Positions 1 through 28,898 are shown, numbered from the stretch's first letter. The stretch is 64,000 nucleotides of DNA from Halocaridina rubra (GCA_037179515.1 JAXCGZ010015160.1:1-64000); one strand, 5' to 3'. Numbers and translations are program-made. Notes: generated from the sequence alone by a model not told the origin.

Positions 1-779
<779 letters not shown>

Positions 780-1130
780 TTTTCTAATAAACACTAATCT
801 ATTCATACCCACCCTACCTCTGTCATATGTCTATCTAATCTACATTTGAAGGTGTCTAAGGTATTGGCATTTATTATCCTAATAGGAATACTCTACGGTA
901 TTACCAAGCCAGTTTTCACCAATTTCGCTTCTGAACTTAAATTTATCAATATTAAATCCATTACCCATTACGAGTTCTGGTTTCATCATGAATTTTTAAA
1001 ACTTTATTAATATCAACCTTGTTAATCCCTTTAAACCATTTATACACCTCAGTCATATCCCTCCTAACTCTGTGCCTCTCTAGAGAATGTAGATTCAGGT
1101 TTTTTTAATCTGTCATATGGTAGATTTAGG
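780..1130 (-). pseudogene. CR1/Jockey-like LINE, C-terminal RT fragment
   Basis: Read on the minus strand, the stretch gives broken frames with phrases such as GINKVD, NGFNIDKFKF and EIGENW. These match the tail that follows the reverse transcriptase in arthropod CR1-like LINEs. The same stretch recurs at 16904-17075, where the frame is cleaner (GNGFKLDKFRFKREIGEK). Stops and frameshifts make this a dead copy. Family assignment rests on recall of the motif, not on an alignment. Confidence 0.6.
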
Positions 1131-1199
1131 CATTGCATTATTAATTATTTTTTTCGTTTTTTAGTCTTGCTTTGGTTATTTATAATTCTTATTTTATCT

Positions 1200-1614
1200 T
1201 TATATACATTTGCAGATAGAGGCTCGTTCTCCTGCATCCTCCTCCTCTTCTACCACATAAGTTACTTGCTCACTGCCACCATGCATGTCCCAGTGTACTG
1301 TATAACTGTTGCCCACTGCATAATAGAGTAAAGTATAGTAATGTATGTTAATTTCTAGCTGTAAAGTGAATATGAATATCTTTTGTATACTCTTAAAAAT
1401 AGATAAATGGGTTTTCTGCTCTGCTATGTAGTAATAAAATATTTTTTTTACTTATCTTATATCTTTGGCATGGTGTGTCTATGTAAGGTTTGGAACGTAT
1501 CTATGCCCTTTATCATTGTTTCCTATGGAAAATAACTCGTTTTTTCACGCGATTTTCCATTTACACGACACTTCTGAGAACCTATCTAGGCGTTATTTTG
1601 AGAACAAGGTGTAC
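1200..1614 (+). mobile_element. R-family DNA element, right part
   Basis: It shares the order of motifs with 13155-13884: a TTTGCAGATAGAGG module, then a conserved AT-rich stretch, then GAGAACCTATCT and an end reading ...GTGTA. It abuts the 3'-truncated LINE at 1617. The left end was not found. A third partial copy is at 29217-29530. Confidence 0.55.
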
Positions 1615-1616
1615 AA

Positions 1617-3958
1617 TGTCATCTGCAAAGAGCATATACCATGGTGACTGAACTCCAATACCCTGGGTTACTACATCCAAGACCAGATCAAATAGATATG
1701 TACTCAAAGCAGACCCTTGATGCAGACCAACATTTACTGAGAGACTTTTCGTCATGCTCACACTGCTCTTAACATTTGCCTCTGCCCTCTCATACATATC
1801 TTGGATGATTCTTACATATTTCTCGGGGACTCCCTTTTCTCTAATACACCTCCACACCTCTTGACATGGTACTCGATCATATGCCTTTTCCAGGACAATA
1901 AAGACCATATGCAGTCCTTTCTGTTTCTCCCAATGCTTTTCCATCATTTGTCTCAAGGCAAATATGACTTACACTGTCCCTCTTCCAGGCATGAACACAA
2001 ACTGTTCATCCCCAGTTGTCGTTACCTCTCTGAGTCTCCTCTCTATGATCTTCTCCCATATCTTCATAGTATGACTTAACTTTATAACCTATAATTTCCA
2101 CACTCCTGAATATCTCCCTTCCCTTTATAGATTGGGATGATTAGGCTTCCTCTCCACTCCTCTGGCATCTTTTCCTGACTAAAGATCTTTTGCATTAAGT
2201 CCCACAAGATATCTATGCCTTCCTCTCCAAGACTCTTCCATACCTCCACTGGCATCTTATCAGGTCCTGCTGCCTTTCCATTTTTCATTTGCCTTACTGC
2301 CCGCTCTACCTCTCCTCTAGCCACTGTTGTTGTAACTGCTTCATTTGGAAGTCCATCTTCAAATACTGCTCTTGGGTTCTCTTCATTTAGTAATCCTTCA
2401 AAATAAGTTTCCCATCTGCTTTTTATTTCATCCTCTTTTGATAGAACTACTTCATGGCTATCCTTTATTTGTCTTACTTGGGTCAAGTCCTTGGATGCAG
2501 CATCTCGGGCCTTGGCAATTTGCCATATTTTCTTCTCTCCTTCTGGTATTTCCAGCTCTTCATAACTTCATTCAGTGTCTCTGCCTTTGCTTTTGCTACT
2601 GCTCTCCTTGCCTCCTTCTTTGTCTGCTTGTACTCTTCATTATCCTGCTCCAGGCCTGATAAATCTGCCTTTTTCTTAGCTTCTTTCTTGTTCTTCACCC
2701 ATTCTTGCACTTCCTCATTCCACCACCATGACTCTTTATAATTTGGAGGTTTCCTTCATGATGACTTTCCAAGTACCTCCTCACCAACCCTCAGAATCAC
2801 CTTACTCTTCTCTGTCCACCATTCTTGTACATCCTCATGCAACCTTATCGCTTCCAACACTCTTCCCTTAATCATAGTTTTCAGCTCAGCATCTTTCAAT
2901 CTCCACCACTTATCTTTGGGTCCATCCTCGGCTTCTTACTTTTCCTACATTTTCTGAGCCTGCAATCACTTACTACTATCCTATGTTGCACTGCTACACT
3001 GTCCCCATTTATTACATTACAGTTGCTAATCTCCTTCAGATGGTCTCTCCTACACAACAATAAAACTATCTGGCTCTCCCTCCCACCGCTGCTGTATGTA
3101 ATCAATCTGGTTTCCTTTTTCTCAAAGAATGTGTTGACCAATGCCAGATCAAATGCCACTGCAAAATCAGTCGCTCTCTCTCCCCCCTCATTTCTCTTGT
3201 CCCCCCAGCCCCCATGAACTCTACGTATCCCAGCCCTCCCAATTCCCAAGTGGCCATTTAGACTCCTCCCAAAATTACCCTCTCACTTATAGGAATTGTT
3301 CTGAGCTCCTGGTCCATCTCCTCCCAAAATACATCCTTCTCCTCCGCTGTACAACCAGTTTGTGGGGCATAGGCACATACCACATTGACTACCGTTTCTC
3401 ACAGTCCCAGCTTTAAACTCATAATTCTGTCACTCTTCCTATTCACACCAGGTAGGCTTTCCTTCAGGTCTTTGGATAGTATTATTCCTACACCATTCCT
3501 CCCTTCCTCATTTGCTCCACCATAGATCAGTTTGCAACCCTCTCCCAGTTCCCTCGCCTTATTTCCTTTCCACCTGGTCTCCTGCACACACAGCACTCCA
3601 ATTCTCCTCCTTTCCATCAGGTCCACCAATTCTCGCCCCTTCCCAGTCATCGTCCCCACATTAAGAGTGCCCACCCGCAGCACCTCATCTGACACTCTCT
3701 CTCGAGCTTGCCTCTTTAACCCAGCCTGCCCATGACTGGGTAGCCCTTGCTGTCTTTCCGGAGGGGTCAGGTGAAGCCCCAACGCGTCGCCTAAGGGGAA
3801 CGCCCTAGTATGGTGACTATTTTCGTTATCTGTACTGGCTATATTTTGGTTTTGGCAAAATTTTTATGGCCGGATGCCCTTCCTGCCGCCAACCCTCCCC
3901 ATTTTCCCGAGCTTGGGACCAGCACCAAGTTGAGGCTGGCTTGCCCCCTCAGTGGCTG
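1617..3958 (-). pseudogene. RTE-like non-LTR retrotransposon relic (endonuclease + RT)
   Basis: On the minus strand the element begins near 3958. An apurinic-type endonuclease comes first, with VGTLNVGTMTGKG, QETRWKGNK and GGANEEGRNGVGI (3400-3700). The N-terminal RT linker follows (KNGKAAGPDKMPVEVWK, near 2250), then RT motifs EKAYDRVP (near 1880) and MLFADDIVHL (near 1620-1650). These motifs are typical of RTE-like LINEs, often mis-annotated in animals as craniofacial development protein 2. The frame is broken into several pieces by stops and frameshifts. The 3' end is lost just after the FADD catalytic box, where the R-family element begins. Since LINEs usually lose their 5' end, this 3' loss points to a later rearrangement. 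Confidence 0.85.
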
Positions 3959-3959
3959 G

Positions 3960-4441
3960 GTCATATAATATTCAAGATTATAGTATTATTAATATTTCTT
4001 GGTTCTAAACATTATTCTATCTTCTTTACATATCGACCATGCTGCACGAAATCATGACATAAAGAAAGTCAGCTAAGAGAAAAAGAAAACGTATGCAATT
4101 GGTTACAAAGAAAACTGTATTGTACTGTACATGGGAAACTTAAATGAAATATATATATTCTCTACACGCTATTTCCCTGATGATATATCGAAAGTTTGTT
4201 TGCTGTTTGTTCTTAATGCTTATTTCAATCTTCATAATATTACGTTCATATAAATTTACGCTCGCACGCTGTTATTAATAAAGTAAAGGGTGAGTTGTTA
4301 ACAGTGCAGGGAGGGTTTACACAGTAAAGGTAAAAATAAATGTAAAATAAGTGTAATAAATTTCGTGCTCCTACATTCGCGAATTTTCACCTTTCGCAGC
4401 TGGTTCCGGAACCGAGCCCCCGTGATAAATGAGAGAGCACT
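3960..4441. mobile_element. Tigger-like derivative, right part (TIR CAGTGCTCCCTC type)
   Basis: It is near-identical in order to 63313-63781. Both share the TTTGCTGTTTGTTCTTAATG module, the GTGCAGGGAGGGTTTA module, and an end that is the reverse complement of CAGTGCTCTCTCATTTATC, next to (TA)n. Only the right terminus is recognisable. No coding capacity. Confidence 0.7.
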
Positions 4442-4715
<274 letters not shown>

Positions 4716-4789
4716 GGGGTTAAAAGCGTACATGCGGAGCCATCACCTCTCCCTTCTTCACCCCTTCCCTCTACAAGGTGTCTCAAAAA

Positions 4790-5060
4790 TTGAAGGAGAC
4801 TATTAATTCTGATAATAATAAAAATAATAATAATAATATTATAATAAGAATAATAATAATAATGAAAATAGTATTAATAATATGATCATAATAATAATAA
4901 TAATAATTTGATATTAGTAATAATAATAATAATACTAACAATAATATATTTAATAATGATTACTACTACAATTACTACTACTACTACTACTACTTCTTCT
5001 TCTTTTTCTACAACCACTACTACTACTACTGCTACTATTACTAATGATAATAAGATGAAG
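4790..5060. repeat. imperfect (ATA)n/(TAC)n trinucleotide repeats
   Basis: Runs of ATA/TAA units, then TAC and TTC units, with no coding homology. The frames through it (ITTTTT, VVVVV) are low complexity only. Confidence 0.9.
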
Positions 5061-5339
5061 AAGAAAAATAAAAAAATTCTGAATAAGATAGTATTATTTT
5101 TCAAATGTAAGAAGTTTTCTGTCTTACCATAACTTTTTTATATTAATAATATTCATGCCGATTTAATTTAAACCTAAAATTTCAAGAGAAAAAAATCACG
5201 TTGTTTAACTGCTTTACCAACATAGCGCATTTATTAACCTAGGTGTCCTTGACCGAAATTTTGGAATAAAACCGTTCGGTAAGTACTGAGTAAACACTGG
5301 ATTTTTTTACTCACCCAACTAAACAGAGATCGTTATCAT

Positions 5340-5775
5340 TTGCAGTAATCTTCCAAGAGGTCACTTTTACCCGTACCAAGTAAGGGATTATTTGTTGTTT
5401 TATTCTTTATTCCACTTTTAATTCCGCTTTTTCGATATATACGTAGATCTTAAATTATTAAATTCAGTAAATATTTTTTTGTTGTCCCTTCCAAATAAGC
5501 GAAATAAACGAGATGATTATCTCTTACTGAATTGAAATTACTCTCATCCAGGAAATGAGTAAATAATTACTCGATTAAACTGATTGATATAGTTTTTAGT
5601 AATCTTCGCGGTCACTTTTACCCGTACCCTTTATCGATATATGCTTATATTTTAAATAATTAAGTTCAGTAAATATTTTTTTTTATAAACCCTTCCGAAT
5701 ATACGAAATAAACAAGATAATTATCTATTATTGTATTGAAGTAACTCTCATCCTGGAAATGATTAAATAATGGGC
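5340..5775. repeat. two-copy direct repeat, period ~253 bp
   Basis: The phrases AGTAATCTTC...GGTCACTTTTACCCGTACC, CAGTAAATATTTTTTT and CTCTCATCC.GGAAATGA occur in the same order from about 5345 and again from about 5598, with small indels. No coding content. Confidence 0.75.
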
Positions 5776-6008
5776 CTGCCCCTACCTCATCAGCATCTGG
5801 CATAGCAAGCTTTCTCTTGATAATTTATGTTAATTTTAAACTTTAGGAATAGTATTAAGATTAGTTTTAGTAATTTTTTAAGAACTATTAGGAACATAGA
5901 GTCTTTATGTTTTAGATGATTTATTTTTTACATTGGTAGGGGGACCCAGGTTCGAATCTAAGTGAATGCCGACTTACATCGATTTTCGTTATCTGAGGAC
6001 TTCCTGTA
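5776..6008. mobile_element. partial CAGGGAGTCCTC-type element, one end
   Basis: It matches the reverse complement of 23646-23880, including GGGGACCCAGGTTCGAATCT and the terminus TCTGAGGACTTCCTG. The next element (6011) starts immediately after it. Confidence 0.6.
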
Positions 6009-6722
6009 TACAGGTATACCTCGGCTTAATTCGTTTCGAGTTAAGTCGTTCTCGATTATACGTCGGTTTTCAAAAAAAAATATATGTTAAAAAAAAAAAA
6101 TTGTCCGCTACAAATATTGGAATCATAATATCACTAGAAAACCATTAAAAGCACATGAAATCATGTTACTGTACAATAAATAAAAACAAAAGCACATAAA
6201 ATCATATTACTGTACAATAAATAAAAAGAAAAGCACATAAAATCATGTTATTGTACAATATTTAAGAGTAAAAGCATATAAAATCTTATTAAAATACGTA
6301 CAGTAGTTCCAATATCTACCGTTAGGTGTCGTCACTCGTCATAATAATAATAGTAATAATATAATAATGATAATAATAATAAGAATAAGAATGCAGCAGG
6401 CATTTGCATTTATCGAAAAGGACTTCCTTTGTTCGAGGATATGGATCCCAACACTATAAATAAAAATAAAAGCTCATAAAATCATGTTATCGTACAATAA
6501 ATAAGAATAAAAGCATATACATATCCTATTAAAATACGTACAGTAGTTCCAATATCTACTGTTAGTCGTCGTCACTCGTCATAATAATAATAGTAATAAT
6601 AATTGGATATTATGAAGAAAATTGAAAAAAAGCATTAAGAACAAACAGCAGAGTTATTTTTAATATAATATTGTCAGGGAAACAGCGTGTGAGGGTGCAT
6701 CAGCTGATACGGAAGTAGCAAA

Positions 6723-7280
6723 CTAGGCTGCCAGGTACAGGGAAATTTCCTTGTTTTAGGGAAATTCAGGTGGATACAAGGAAATGGAAGAAACTTGAAA
6801 ATTCTCTAAAATATAGGGAAAATCCAGAAAAGAAAGAGGGAATATCTAAGGAAATTCTGGAGAACTAGCTATTATTATTCTAATTCTTTATATTTTTACT
6901 CTGTGTGGTAACTGAGATGAAGAAATTGAAAAATACATTGGATGCAGAGAGAGAGAGAGATTTTTCACAAGTGAACTTAATGAAAACACAAACGAGAAAT
7001 TTTTTAACCTCAGAATCATTAGTTGGGATGTTACATGCAAAAAGAACTTTTGAAACTTCATCTGCTGAAGACATGGAAATAACTAAGGCCCATTTAAATT
7101 GCATGACTGATGATATTTGCCAAAAAGATCAACAATAAGGCATGTAATGAGATTATAAGCAGTATTTAACTATTGAAATATGCCTTGTATATGTATCTGT
7201 AACGGGGATAATTTGATCCAAATAGAAAAATTTTGTAAGCGAATCTAGGGAATATTTGACAGCTTGACCTGGCAGCACTG
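6723..7280 (+). mobile_element. hAT-like insertion inside K element copy 1
   Basis: The right end read inward starts CAGTGCTGCCAGG and the left end CTAGGCTGCCAGG, forming an imperfect TIR. Flanking 8-mers GTAGCAAA (6715-6722) and TTAGCAAA (7281-7288) differ by one base, as for an aged 8-bp hAT target duplication. The insertion splits one 180-bp tandem unit, whose halves join cleanly across it. A 77-codon frame at 6905-7138 (SESLVGMLHAKRTF...) may be a vestige of coding sequence; I do not recognise it with confidence. Confidence 0.65.
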
Positions 7281-7288
7281 TTAGCAAA

Positions 7289-7990
7289 ACGTTTGCCGAT
7301 AGAGGTTCGTTCTCCCGCATCCTACTCCTCTTCTACCGCTTAATGCAATCGGATATTATGAAGAAAATTGAATAAAAGCATTAAGAACAAAAAGCAAACA
7401 TATTTTTAATATAATATCGTCAGGGAAATAGAGTGTGAGGGTGCATCAGCTGATACGGAAGTAGCAAAACGTTTGCCGATAGAGGTTCGTTCTCCCGCAT
7501 CCTACTCCTCTTCTCCCGCTTAATGCAATCAGATATTATGAAGAAAATTGAATAAAAGCATTAAGAACAAAAAGCAAACATATTTTCAATATATTATCGT
7601 CAGGGAAATAGCGTGTGAGGGTGCATCAGCTGATACGGAAGTAGCAAAACGTTTGCCGATAGAGGTTCGTTCTCCCGCATCCTACTCCTCTTCTACCGCT
7701 CAATGCAGTCGGATATTATGAAGAAAATTGAATAAAAGCATTAAGAACAAACAGCAAACATATTTTTAATATGATATCGTCAGGGAAATAGCGTGTGAGG
7801 GTGCATCAGCTGATACGAAAGTAGCATAACGTTTGCCGATAGAGGTTTGTTCTCCCGCATCCTACTCCTCTTCTACAGCTTAATGCGATCGGATATTATG
7901 AAGAAAATTGACAGAAAGCATTAAGAACAAACGGCAAACATATATTTAATATAATATTGTCAGGGAAATAGCGTGTGGGGGCGCATCAGC
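7289..7990. repeat. 180-bp tandem array inside K copy 1
   Basis: The phrase CGTTTGCCGATAGAGGTTCG recurs near 7290, 7470, 7650 and 7830, exactly 180 bp apart. Each unit includes GCATCAGCTGATACGGAAGT and a CTCCCGCATCCTACTCCTC block. K copy 2 has only one such unit (33115-33235). Related units with a 170-175 bp period occur in the R element at 13090-13560. Confidence 0.93.
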
Positions 7991-8172
7991 TGATACAGAA
8001 GTGTGACAAAACGTATGCTTCCTCATCCGCACTGCCACCATCATTGTTGCCAGAATACTTAAATGAAAGAAATGATAAATATAAAAAACATACATGTAAG
8101 CTGGTAAGTTATTTCAAGTATCTTAAAGATGAAGTACATTTTTATTTAAATTACAGTACTACCATCTTGTAA
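7975..8172 (+). CDS. short frame conserved between the two K copies
   Basis: The 65-codon frame carries PEYLNERNDKYKKHTCKLV, SYFKYLKDEVHFY and NYSTTIL. The frame at 32953-33150 in K copy 2 has the same length with only conservative-looking changes. It starts inside the last 180-bp repeat unit, so the true start is uncertain. No known domain is recognised. It may be a passenger frame simply preserved by recent common descent of the two copies. Confidence 0.3.
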   Translation: MGAHQLIQKCDKTYASSSALPPSLLPEYLNERNDKYKKHTCKLVSYFKYLKDEVHFYLNYSTTIL

Positions 8173-8196
8173 TTAATATATATCTTAAAATGTACC

Positions 8197-8433
8197 ATGC
8201 ATTTCAAAATAAAAACATCCGCTTCATCTGGCAACACTGGACCCCATGTTAAGCCTGTTGCCAACGGCATAATAGAGTTTATTAATTTGTTTACTGTACA
8301 TAAATTTAAAAATAAAGATACTACCTGCCCAACATGTGAGCAATGTGAAGAGGGCTTAGAACATTTTCTACTATTTTGTGAAGCATATGCACAAATAAGA
8401 ACAGAATATAGCTTTTTAGCACAAATCAAATAA
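8197..8433 (+). CDS. short Cys/His-containing frame conserved between K copies
   Basis: The 78-codon frame contains CPTCEQCEEGLEHFLLFCEA, a C-x2-C-x2-C ... H-x4-C spacing. This resembles the zinc-knuckle-like tail that follows RT or RNase H in several LINE clades (C-x-C ... EHFLL-x-C). K copy 2 (32737-32922, minus strand) keeps most of the frame but has Tyr for the first Cys and a stop after FCEA. The likely origin is a LINE C-terminal fragment captured by the DNA element before the two copies separated. Function is unknown; a real protein product is doubtful. Confidence 0.4.
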   Translation: MHFKIKTSASSGNTGPHVKPVANGIIEFINLFTVHKFKNKDTTCPTCEQCEEGLEHFLLFCEAYAQIRTEYSFLAQIK

Positions 8434-8631
8434 TAATAACTGCAGAAGCAATTTAGCAAAGTAAAACCGAGACTTGGGAGCCATTGCAAAAGGCATATCT
8501 CACCCAACTATACTACTATTACAATAAATCTGTATATCTAGGCTAGCCTAGAGACAAGCTAAATCGATTTAAGTCGTTTTATCGACTTAAGTCGTCTCTC
8601 CTGGAACCAATTCACATTAGGTGAGGTATGC

Positions 8632-9470
<839 letters not shown>

Positions 9471-9474
9471 TTTA

Positions 9475-9475
9475 G

Positions 9476-9574
<99 letters not shown>
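9475..9574. repeat. (TA)n microsatellite
   Basis: About 95 bp of TA ending in CATA, directly before element E1. Confidence 0.97.
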
Positions 9575-13884
<4,310 letters not shown>

Positions 13885-14356
13885 TACAGTAAGCCCTCTT
13901 TTATCGCGGGGTTCAGTTCCGGGACTGGCCGCGATAGGTGAATTTCCGCAAAGTAGGAACACAAAAAAGAAAAGAAAAAATTCAAGATGATTGTGACCCC
14001 ATGATGGGCCAAAAAATTATAAAATAAAACAGTCTTTATCAGACTGTAAAGAGAAACAGATGGAGAGTGTAATGACCTGTCAGATGTAAAGGGATTATGA
14101 AAGATGTGTAATGAATATCCAATTCTCTTCTGGGTTTTAATATACCTCTGCATTACTTTCATGATGTCTATTCCAAAAATTCTCCTTAGATCTTATTATT
14201 ATTATTATTATTATTATTGGCAACAATAATTTTCCTTTGATAATGATTGTGGAGATTAATATTATTATTATTATTATTATTACGAATTTGTAAGTAAACC
14301 ATTATTTTTACAATAAATAATGTAGTTTTTGTTGAATGAACTAGAGTTAATTAAAG

Positions 14357-15534
<1,178 letters not shown>

Positions 15535-16080
15535 TCTACCCAACCCCCCACACTCTCTTTGTCCCAACCAACTAGGGAGGGGCACCTTACACAGTTATTA
15601 AAGTAAATAAACCAACAGATGTACAAACATTGATGAGAACTTAATAACAATAATAATAATAATGATAATAATAATAATAATAATAATCTCCACAATCATC
15701 TTCAAAGGAAAATTATTGTCACCAATAATAATAATAATAATAAGATCTAAGGAGAATTTTTGGAATAGACATCATTAAAGTAAAGCAGAGGTATATTAAA
15801 ACCCAGCAGAAGATTGGATATTCATTACACATCTTTTATAATCCCTTCACATCTGACAGGTCAATACACTCTCTATCTCTGTTTGTCTTTACAGCTTGAT
15901 AAAGGCTGGTTTATCATTTTTTGTCCCGTCCTGGTGTCACAATTATTATTATTATTATTATTATTTTGTTTTTTATTTATTTATTTAATTTTTTTTTTGC
16001 CACCAAAAATCTGCGATGCACTGAATTCGCGATAGGTGAACCGTGATATAGCGAGGGTTTACTGTGTATATATATATATA

Positions 16081-16190
16081 CAGTAATCCCTCGTTTATCG
16101 CGGGGGTTCGGTTTCGGGACCGGCCTCGATAGGTGAATTTCCGTGAATTAGGAACACCTTTAAAATTTTTTTTTTTTTTTTTTTTTACAC
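16081..16190. mobile_element. F2: left terminus of a palindromic F element
   Basis: It starts CAGTAATCCCTCGTTTATCG, followed by the usual GGTGAATTTCCGTGAA and AGGAACACC blocks and a T-run. The continuation of the left arm appears at 17083 after about 0.9 kb of TA arrays, SINE units and a LINE fragment. The foreign block may therefore be an insertion in F2, or two F fragments may be adjacent. Confidence 0.65.
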
Positions 16191-16242
16191 TTCTTCCACG
16201 AGTACAGAGAGGATTACGATAAGAAAAGATCATCATTATCAT

Positions 16243-16810
<568 letters not shown>

Positions 16811-16903
<93 letters not shown>
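16811..16903. repeat. (TA)n microsatellite
   Basis: About 90 bp of TA. Confidence 0.97.
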
Positions 16904-16906
<3 letters not shown>

Positions 16907-17075
16907 GCATTTATTATCCTACTAGGAATCCTGTTCCATGCATCAGCTACTCTACGGTATTGCCAAGCCATTTTTTCACCAATTTCCCTTTTGAACCTAA
17001 ATTTATCAAGCTTAAATCCATTACCCATTACGAGTTCTGGTTTGATCATGAATTTTTCAAACTTTATTAATTATC
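16904..17075 (-). pseudogene. CR1/Jockey-like LINE C-terminal fragment
   Basis: The minus-strand frame reads MIKPELVMGNGFKLDKFRF, EIGEKMAWQYRRVADAWNRI and PSRIINAK. This is the conserved tail of arthropod CR1-like ORF2 (DKF-x-F-x-x-EIG ... WN-x-L). It is homologous to 870-1030. It is too short to be functional and ends in (TA)n. Confidence 0.7.
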
Positions 17076-17082
17076 ACCCTTG

Positions 17083-23559
<6,477 letters not shown>

Positions 23560-23645
<86 letters not shown>
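23560..23645. repeat. (TA)n microsatellite
   Basis: About 85 bp of TA between E5 and the next element. Confidence 0.97.
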
Positions 23646-23648
<3 letters not shown>

Positions 23649-24772
23649 GGAGTCCTCATATACTGTCTGTTGTCCATTCCTGACAGCTGAGTTAAGTCGA
23701 AAATCGACATAAGTCGGAACTAGCTTAGATTCTAACCTGGGTCCCCTCCAATTTTTTTCATTTTATTTTTATTTAAAGTGGGGACCCTATGTTCCTAATG
23801 GTTCTTAAAAATGACTAAAACTAATCTTAATTATATTCCTAAACTTTAAAATTAACAAAATCCAGTATACAGGTACTGTACAGCATGCATGTACTGCACA
23901 GTATAGTAATACAACACATGCATAAAAATATCTGTACTATATTATACTACAATACCTGTACTGTGTTACTGTATAGTACAAAGCTGTAAATAGTACCAGT
24001 ACAGTATACTGTACTCATGTGGTGTGCTTACATAGGGAGGGAGAGACTTGCTTATCAGGAGAAAGCTTGCTATGTCCGCTGCTGACGAGACAGGGGCAGG
24101 CAGATGAGTCTGGAAAGGCAAAAGAACAATCAATACATTATAGAAAACAAAACTATACGATATAAAACACACCTATAGACAAAAAATATTGCACTATCTC
24201 ATTTTTTATCAAGTTAATGGCTTTATTTCCTTATTTTTTATATACAGTTGGTTATATTGAAAAATTATATTGAATTTAAAAAGAAAAAAATACAGTTCTA
24301 TAGTTATCCTTTTTAACCCATTCTCCTTTTTTTAATTTTGGTACCACATCTGCCAGTTTCCACTCCTTGGGTACCAATCCTAATTTTATTAAATTATAGA
24401 ATAGTGCAGTTAGTGGGCATAAATTTCATCAGGTCCCATAGATTTATGAGCCTTTAATTTATCTATTTCTTTTATTACATCCTTCCTCGTAATATTTATA
24501 GTTTGTGTATATGTATTCTACCTCTGGAATATATTCCAAGTTTTCATTGGTAAATACAGATAAGAAATATTTATTTAAACATGTACGCATCTCTTTATCA
24601 TCATCTGTGAAATGACCGTTGGCTACTTCAACTGGTCCACCAGGAAGTAAGGGTAAGGGAAACTAGACAAAAATAAATTTATGAATATATGAAAATGAAA
24701 AAGATATGGATGAATATTTGTTTTTTAGCAGCCTTTGTTGTAAACTCGAAACGACGATATATGAGGACTCCC
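23646..24772. mobile_element. CAGGGAGTCCTC-type DNA element (complete)
   Basis: The left end is CAGGGAGTCCTCATATACTG and the right end, read inward, AGGGAGTCCTCATATATCG, each bordered by TA. It resembles a Tigger-type TIR. Left-end sequence recurs at 5776-6008 and right-end sequence at 4561-4715. A CR1-like LINE fragment lies within. Confidence 0.75.
24310..24655 (-). pseudogene. CR1/Jockey-like LINE fragment (start of RT)
   Basis: The minus strand gives DDKEMRTCLNKYFLSVFTNE, then after a frameshift ITRKDVIKEIDKLKAHKS and MGPDEI, then LIRIG and KEWKLADVVP in shifted frames. This is the region just before and into the RT domain of CR1-like LINEs (KS-x-GPD). Several frame breaks make it dead. 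It is nested inside the DNA element at 23646-24772. Confidence 0.65.
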
Positions 24773-27908
<3,136 letters not shown>

Positions 27909-27953
27909 CAGTGATCCTTCGCTGGATCGCGTTTTCACTGTACCACGGTTTTA

Positions 27954-28014
27954 CATACATACATATACCTTGGCTGTTTCCCCCTTTAATTGGGGGGTAG
28001 CCGACATCAAAAAA
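27954..28014 (-). mobile_element. 61-bp insertion of a LINE 3' end, with target duplication
   Basis: The insert is flanked by identical 8-mers CGGTTTTA (27946-27953 and 28015-28022). Read on the minus strand it is TTTTTTGATGTCGGCTACCC, an inverted repeat built on CCCCCCAATT, AACAGCCAAGGTA, and a TATG-type tail. That matches the extreme 3' end of the RTE-like LINE at 31205-31262. Confidence 0.75.
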
Positions 28015-28558
28015 CGGTTTTATTTTGACAAATTATTATATTTTTATTTTTGGGTATATGCAAAAATATTAAAACATTAAAAAAATAAAAATTTTCAGTA
28101 TTTTCATTTTTTTATTGGAAAAAACATATTTCATTATCTAATTGATAAAAAAAATTATTTCCCAGCCTAAAAATAATAAAACAGTAAAAAATAGTAAAAA
28201 ACATAAATTTAGATATACGTACGTACAGTATAACTCACAGTATTGCATCATGCGAAATAGTGTCCGATAGCGTACAATGTATTGGGGTCGCAGCTACGTG
28301 AGCTAGCATATATATTTATATTTCCAGTAGTTTCATGATTTTATTGATAAAAAAACGAATTTCTTAGCCTAAGAATAATAAACAGTAAAAAATAGTAAAA
28401 AACAAATACTAACAGTATTGCAACATGTAAAATACGATACCGCTATCAGCGTTTCAGACAAAGGCTCGTTCAGTCTAACTCACGTGTGCGCCGTTCACGT
28501 AGTGCTTATTAATAGGTTTTGCTTGTGATTTTTTTACTCGCATATTTTAACCTTTGCA

Positions 28559-28642
28559 ATGCCTCCCAGGCATCCTTCATCTTCTAAGGCTTCTTGTAGT
28601 GAGCCTAAGCGGCAAAGGAAAATATTAACCATAACAGATAAG
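28559..28642 (+). pseudogene. Tigger transposase first exon, ending at a splice donor-like site (copy 1)
   Basis: The frame begins MPPRHPSSSKASCSEPKRQR, then ILTITDK, and meets GTACGT at 28643. Compared with E5 the coding run ends earlier, with non-coding sequence after the donor-like site. Confidence 0.55.
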
Positions 28643-28814
28643 GTACGTTTACCTATCACGTACATATAAATTTACGTTGCATGCTGTTATTTATACCGCT
28701 ATCAGTGTTTCGGACAAAGGCTCGTTCAATCTAACTCACGTGTACGCCGCTCACGTTGTGCTTATCAATACATTTTGCTTGTGATTTTTTTACTCGCATA
28801 TTTTAACCTTTGCA

Positions 28815-28898
28815 ATGCCTCCCAAGCATCCTTCATCTTCTAAGGTTTCTTGTAGTGAGCCTAAGCGGCAAAGGAAATTGTTAACCATAACAGATAAG
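28815..28898 (+). pseudogene. Tigger transposase first exon, ending at a splice donor-like site (copy 2)
   Basis: The frame begins MPPKHPSSSKVSCSEPKRQR, then LLTITDK. It is followed by GTAAGT at 28899, a consensus donor. It lies about 256 bp from copy 1 and duplicates its surroundings. Confidence 0.55.

Noticed and set aside
2345..2741. Plus-strand hydrophobic frames over the first LINE
   Set aside because: They are complements of the minus-strand reverse transcriptase linker. The Leu/Phe/Ser richness is an artefact of reading Lys/Glu-rich coding DNA backwards.
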